A stretch of DNA of 64,000 nucleotides, taken from contig NZ_VTOM01000014.1 in the NCBI RefSeq assembly GCF_009765365.1, forward strand, positions 62,001 to 126,000, in the 5' to 3' direction. The notes under the pieces are model-generated. The model ran no database searches. It was not told where the DNA came from and worked only from the letters and a program-made list of their open reading frames with translations. This document shows, piece by piece, positions 60,528 through 64,000 of this stretch. Origin of the DNA: Antarcticirhabdus aurantiaca. GTDB taxonomy: Bacteria > Pseudomonadota > Alphaproteobacteria > Rhizobiales > Rhizobiaceae. Position numbers and translations under genes: made by a program. Each line of letters begins with the position of its first letter. Within the stretch, counting starts at the first letter, position 1.

Positions 60528-61667
60528 ATGCAGTTCGACCTGACGGACGAGCAGCGCGAGATCCAGGAGCTGGCGCGGCGCTTCACGGCGGACCGCATCA
60601 CGCCGTTCGCCGCGGACTGGGACGAGCGCTCCATCTTTCCGCGCGATACGATCCGCGCGGCGGCCGAGCTCGGCTTCGGCGCGATCTACGTGTCGGAGGA
60701 GGGCTGGGGAATCGCGCTCGGCCGGCTCGAATCCGCCCTGATCATGGAAGCCATGGCCTATGGCTGCCCCTCCACGGCGGCCTTCATCTCCATCCACAAC
60801 ATGGCCGCCTGGATGCTCGACCGCTTCGGGCCGCCGGAGCTGAAGGCGGCGCACCTTACCGCCCTCGTCACGATGGAGCGCATGGCGTCCTACTGCCTGA
60901 CCGAGGCCTCCTCCGGCTCGGACGCGGCGGCGCTGAAGACCAGGGCGGTTCGCGACGGTGACACCTACGTCGTCACCGGTTCCAAGCAGTTCATTTCCGG
61001 CGCCGGCGAGAACGAGGTCTACCTCGTGATGGTGCGCACCGGCGGCGAGGGGCCGGGCGGCATCTCCTGCCTCCTGATCGAGAAGGACATGCCGGGCGTG
61101 TCCTTCGGCGCGCAGGAGAAGAAGCTCGGCTGGCATTCGCAGCCGACCGCCGCGCTGATCCTCGACGGCGTGCGCGTGCCGGTCGGAAACCGGCTGGGCA
61201 CGGAGGGCGAGGGGTTCAAGATCGCCATGGCCGGGCTCGACGGCGGACGCGTCAACATCGGCGCCTGCTCGCTCGGCGGGGCGCAGCGCTGCCTGGACGA
61301 AGCGGTGCGCTACACGCGGGATCGCAAGCAGTTCGGCCGCGCCGTCGCGGAGTTCCAGAACACGCAGTTCGCCCTCGCCGACATGGAGACCGAGCTCCAG
61401 GCCGCGCGCCAACTCCTCTACGCGGCGGCGGAGAAGGTGACGGCGGATGCGCCTGACAAGACGCGCTTCGCCGCCATGGCCAAGCGCCTCGCGACCGACA
61501 CCGGCTCCAAGGTCGCCGACGCCGCCCTCCAGCTCCACGGCGGCTACGGCTACCTCAGGGATTATCCGATCGAGCGCTTCTGGCGCGATCTGCGCGTCCA
61601 TTCCATCCTGGAAGGAACGAACCAGGTGATGCGCATGATCGTCGGGCGCGAGCTGACGCGGGATTGA
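60528..61667 (+). CDS. Acyl-CoA dehydrogenase, isobutyryl-CoA type
   Basis: A 379-residue flavoenzyme. The pattern MQFDLTDEQREIQELARRF, AYCLTEASSGSDAAALKTRA-like segment, KQFISGAGENEVYLVMVRTG and the catalytic-region YLRDYPIERFWRDLRVHSILEGTNQVMRMIVGREL fit the acyl-CoA dehydrogenase family. Neighbouring genes for 3-hydroxyisobutyryl-CoA hydrolase and 3-hydroxyisobutyrate dehydrogenase indicate isobutyryl-CoA from valine as substrate. ATG 60528 follows GGGAG by 5 bases. Confidence 0.92.
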   Translation: MQFDLTDEQREIQELARRFTADRITPFAADWDERSIFPRDTIRAAAELGFGAIYVSEEGWGIALGRLESALIMEAMAYGCPSTAAFISIHNMAAWMLDRFGPPELKAAHLTALVTMERMASYCLTEASSGSDAAALKTRAVRDGDTYVVTGSKQFISGAGENEVYLVMVRTGGEGPGGISCLLIEKDMPGVSFGAQEKKLGWHSQPTAALILDGVRVPVGNRLGTEGEGFKIAMAGLDGGRVNIGACSLGGAQRCLDEAVRYTRDRKQFGRAVAEFQNTQFALADMETELQAARQLLYAAAEKVTADAPDKTRFAAMAKRLATDTGSKVADAALQLHGGYGYLRDYPIERFWRDLRVHSILEGTNQVMRMIVGRELTRD

Positions 61668-61677
61668 AGGGATAGGC

Positions 61678-62724
61678 ATGACAGATGAGGTGATCGTCGC
61701 CGTCGAGGGCCGGGCCGGCCGGCTGCGGCTGAACCGGCCGAAGGCGATCCATGCCCTGAACCGGCCGATGTGCGCGAGCATGCTGGACGCGCTCGACGCC
61801 TTCGGGACGGACGGACGCGTCGAGGTCGTCATGATCGACCATGCCGAGGGCCGCGGCTTCTGCGCCGGCGGCGACATCCGCGCGGCGGCCGAATCGGGCA
61901 AGACCGGCGGGGCGGAGGCGAAGGCCTTCTTCTTCACCGAGTACCAGCTCAACCACCGGCTCTTCACCTACGAAAAGCCCGTCGTCGCCTTCATGGACGG
62001 CATCACCATGGGCGGGGGCGTCGGCCTGTCGCTGCCGGCGCGCTTGCGCGTCGCGACGGAGAACACGCGCTTCGCCATGCCCGAAACCGGCATCGGCCTG
62101 TTCCCCGACGTCGGCGGCGGCTGGTACCTGTCGCGTCTTCCCGGCCGCACGGGGCAGTTCCTGGCGCTGACCGGACACCGGCTGAACGGCGCGGAATGTG
62201 TGGCACTCGGCCTCGCGACCCACCTCCTGCCGGCTGCACGCCTCGACGAGGCCAAGCGCCGGATCGCCGATGCGCCGGACGACCGAGCCGCGATCCTCGA
62301 CGACCTGTCGGAGCCGGCCGGCGAGGCGCCGATCCTCGCGCATGCCGAGGCCATCGACCGGCTGTTCGCATCCGACGATCTCGACGAGGTTCTCGCCGCG
62401 CTCGACGCCGACGGCGGCGATTTCGCGCGCGCCCAGCGCGCCGTCCTCGCCACCAAGTCGCCGCAGACCATGAAGGTCGCGTTGCGCCTCCTGAAGGAGG
62501 GCGGCGGCATGACCGACTTCGCCGACGAGATGGCGCAGGAATACGCCGTCGCCTGTCGGATCGTCGTCAAGCACGACTTCATCGAGGGCGTGCGCGCCGT
62601 CATCGTCGACAAGGACAACGCGCCGCGCTGGAGCCCGGCGCCGGACGCGGCCGGGATCGACGCGATCTTCGCGCCGCTGCCGGAAGCGCAGGCCTGGACA
62701 CCCCACGAAGGAGCCCGCCCATGA
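61678..62724 (+). CDS. 3-Hydroxyisobutyryl-CoA hydrolase (enoyl-CoA hydratase/isomerase family)
   Basis: A 348-residue crotonase-fold thioesterase of valine breakdown. The oxyanion segments are [15 protein letters not shown] and [47 protein letters not shown], with the catalytic Glu in MPETGIG. The longer C-terminal domain ([30 protein letters not shown]) separates it from simple hydratases. The ATG of the next gene overlaps its stop (ATGA). Confidence 0.92.
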   Translation: MTDEVIVAVEGRAGRLRLNRPKAIHALNRPMCASMLDALDAFGTDGRVEVVMIDHAEGRGFCAGGDIRAAAESGKTGGAEAKAFFFTEYQLNHRLFTYEKPVVAFMDGITMGGGVGLSLPARLRVATENTRFAMPETGIGLFPDVGGGWYLSRLPGRTGQFLALTGHRLNGAECVALGLATHLLPAARLDEAKRRIADAPDDRAAILDDLSEPAGEAPILAHAEAIDRLFASDDLDEVLAALDADGGDFARAQRAVLATKSPQTMKVALRLLKEGGGMTDFADEMAQEYAVACRIVVKHDFIEGVRAVIVDKDNAPRWSPAPDAAGIDAIFAPLPEAQAWTPHEGARP

Positions 62725-63494
62725 GCTACGAGACGCTGCTCGTCGAGACCCGCGGCACGGTGACGCTCGTCACGCTGAATCGGCCGGACGCGCTGAACGC
62801 GCTGAATTCCCAGGTCCTGGCCGATCTCGTCGCGGCCTTCGCGGCCTTCGATGCCGATCCGTCGCAGGGCTGCGCCGTGCTCACCGGCTCGGCCAAGGCC
62901 TTCGCGGCGGGCGCCGACATCAAGGAGATGCAGGCGATGGACTTCGCCGGCATGTACGGCGGCGACCATTTCGCCGGCTATCTGCGCTTCACCGCGACGA
63001 GGAAGCCGGTGATCGCGGCCGTGTCGGGCTTCGCGCTCGGCGGCGGCTGCGAGCTCGCCATGATGTGCGACATCATCATCGCCGCGGACAACGCCAAGTT
63101 CGGCCAGCCCGAGATCAAGCTCGGCGTCGCGCCCGGCATGGGCGGCACGCAGCGGCTGACACGCGCGGTCGGCAAGGCCAAGGCCATGGAGCTCTGCCTG
63201 ACCGGCCGGCTGATGGATGCGGCCGAGGCCGAGCGCTCGGGCCTTGTCGCCCGCGTCGTGCCGGCGGACAACCTCCTGGCGGAAGCGATCAAGGCCGCAG
63301 AGACCATCGCCGGCATGGCGCCGATCGCGGTCAAGGCGGTGAAGGAGATGGTCAACTCGGCCTACGAGACGACGCTGACCCAGGGCATCCAGTTCGAGCG
63401 CCGTCTCTTCGCCGGCCTGTTCGGCACCGCCGACCAGACCGAGGGCATGGCCGCCTTCGTGGAGAAGCGGCCGGCGAACTGGACGGGACGCTGA
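62721..63494 (+). CDS. Enoyl-CoA hydratase
   Basis: A 257-residue crotonase-family hydratase. The two oxyanion-hole regions are [14 protein letters not shown] and [45 protein letters not shown], with both catalytic Glu residues (CELAM and QPEIK) present. In this operon it would hydrate methacrylyl-CoA to 3-hydroxyisobutyryl-CoA. AAGGAG precedes the ATG. Confidence 0.94.
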   Translation: MSYETLLVETRGTVTLVTLNRPDALNALNSQVLADLVAAFAAFDADPSQGCAVLTGSAKAFAAGADIKEMQAMDFAGMYGGDHFAGYLRFTATRKPVIAAVSGFALGGGCELAMMCDIIIAADNAKFGQPEIKLGVAPGMGGTQRLTRAVGKAKAMELCLTGRLMDAAEAERSGLVARVVPADNLLAEAIKAAETIAGMAPIAVKAVKEMVNSAYETTLTQGIQFERRLFAGLFGTADQTEGMAAFVEKRPANWTGR

Positions 63495-63508
63495 AGAAGG
63501 GAATGGAT

Positions 63509-64000
63509 ATGGCGCGCATCGCCTTTATCGGGCTCGGCAACATGGGCGGCGGCATGGCCGCCAACCTCGCGAAGGCCAGGCATTCCGTCGTCGCCTTCGA
63601 CCTGTCGGAGGCGGCGCTGGAGCGCGCAGAGGCCGCGGGCTGCGAGCGGGCCACGAACGCGCGGGAGGCCTGCGCCGAGGCCGCGGCCGTCGTCACCATG
63701 CTGCCCGCCGGCCGCAACGTCGAGGCGGTCTACACCGCCGAGGTCTTCGGCGCGGCGCCCGCGAGCGCGGTCCTGATCGACTGCTCCACCATCGACGTCG
63801 CGACCGCCCGGCGCGTTTCGGCGATCGCCGAGGAGCGCGGCTACGACATGGTCGACGCGCCGGTGTCCGGCGGCATCGCAGCCGCCGCCGCGGGCACGCT
63901 GACCTTCATGGTCGGCGGCTCGGACGAAGCCTTCGCCAAGGCCGAGCCGATCCTGTCGGCCATGGGCAAGGCGGTGATCCACGCGGGCGCCGGCGGTTCG
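63509..64000 (+). CDS. mmsB: 3-Hydroxyisobutyrate dehydrogenase, 3' truncated
   Basis: The N-terminal 164 residues of a beta-hydroxyacid dehydrogenase cut by the window edge. The NAD motif IAFIGLGNMGGGMAANLAKA starts at residue 4, followed by VLIDCSTIDVATARR and the substrate motif DAPVSGGIAAAAAGTLTFMVGG. It oxidises 3-hydroxyisobutyrate to methylmalonate semialdehyde. Two ATGs (63503 and 63509) are possible; GAAGG is better placed for the second. Confidence 0.92.
   Translation, partial: MARIAFIGLGNMGGGMAANLAKARHSVVAFDLSEAALERAEAAGCERATNAREACAEAAAVVTMLPAGRNVEAVYTAEVFGAAPASAVLIDCSTIDVATARRVSAIAEERGYDMVDAPVSGGIAAAAAGTLTFMVGGSDEAFAKAEPILSAMGKAVIHAGAGGS

Overview
The window is 64 kb of GC-rich chromosome from an alphaproteobacterium, most likely of the order Hyphomicrobiales (Rhizobiales). 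This is inferred from a GapR (DUF2312) gene, a DUF3563 gene, the aerobic-type cob gene set with CobN, CobG and CobE, a bacteriophytochrome, and a REP-like hairpin element of a type I associate with that order. Genes are dense, and 4-base ATGA overlaps are common. I see no tRNA, rRNA, insertion sequence, phage gene or CRISPR array.

Region 1 (1-17.6 kb) looks like a catabolic island. It starts with a truncated NMT1/SsuA-type binding protein, an ACMSD-like amidohydrolase and a NodB/PuuE-type deacetylase. A ten-gene leftward unit follows: carboxymuconolactone decarboxylase-like protein, cyclase-family hydrolase, short-chain dehydrogenase, beta-keto acid cleavage enzyme (BKACE), a complete Liv-type ABC importer and a YdcZ-type membrane protein. 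Divergent from it runs a three-subunit molybdenum hydroxylase followed by acetoacetyl-CoA synthetase. Two near-identical palindromes, TTTATC-N4-GATAAA, sit in the gap between the divergent units. The gene set suggests uptake, hydroxylation, hydrolysis and oxidation of an unidentified compound to a beta-keto acid. BKACE would release acetoacetate and the synthetase would activate it. This is the best candidate here for an undescribed pathway.

Region 2 (17.6-33.7 kb) is housekeeping and accessory. It holds glutathione-dependent formaldehyde oxidation (fghA, frmA), small hydrophilic proteins, a cystine-type ABC importer, two small-molecule transporters, gapR, a flavin oxidoreductase, a dienelactone-hydrolase-like protein, an M29 aminopeptidase, a DUF1236 protein, a bacteriophytochrome histidine kinase, a PRC-barrel protein and a FucU-type mutarotase.

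Region 3 (33.7-56.5 kb) is an almost complete cobalamin locus: cobT, cobS, cobB, cbiD, cobM, cobE, cobL, cobK, cobJ, cobI, cobH, cobG, cobN, cobW, a DUF1636 gene, cbtB, cbtA, cobP, cobO, cobQ, cobD and cobC. It is the aerobic route, but with CbiD in place of CobF. Two cobalamin riboswitches point away from each other, one leading into DUF1636-cobW-cobN and onwards, the other into cbtBA-cobPOQ. A prephenate dehydrogenase gene lies between them. Strand changes are frequent, and in two divergent pairs (cobL/cobK and cobD/cobC) the start codons overlap or lie a few bases apart.

Region 4 (56.4-64 kb) has a dual-specificity-type phosphatase coupled to cobC, an XRE regulator, an alr-dadA D-alanine unit divergent from an Lrp-type regulator, and a valine/isobutyrate degradation operon (acyl-CoA dehydrogenase, 3-hydroxyisobutyryl-CoA hydrolase, enoyl-CoA hydratase, 3-hydroxyisobutyrate dehydrogenase) that runs off the right edge.
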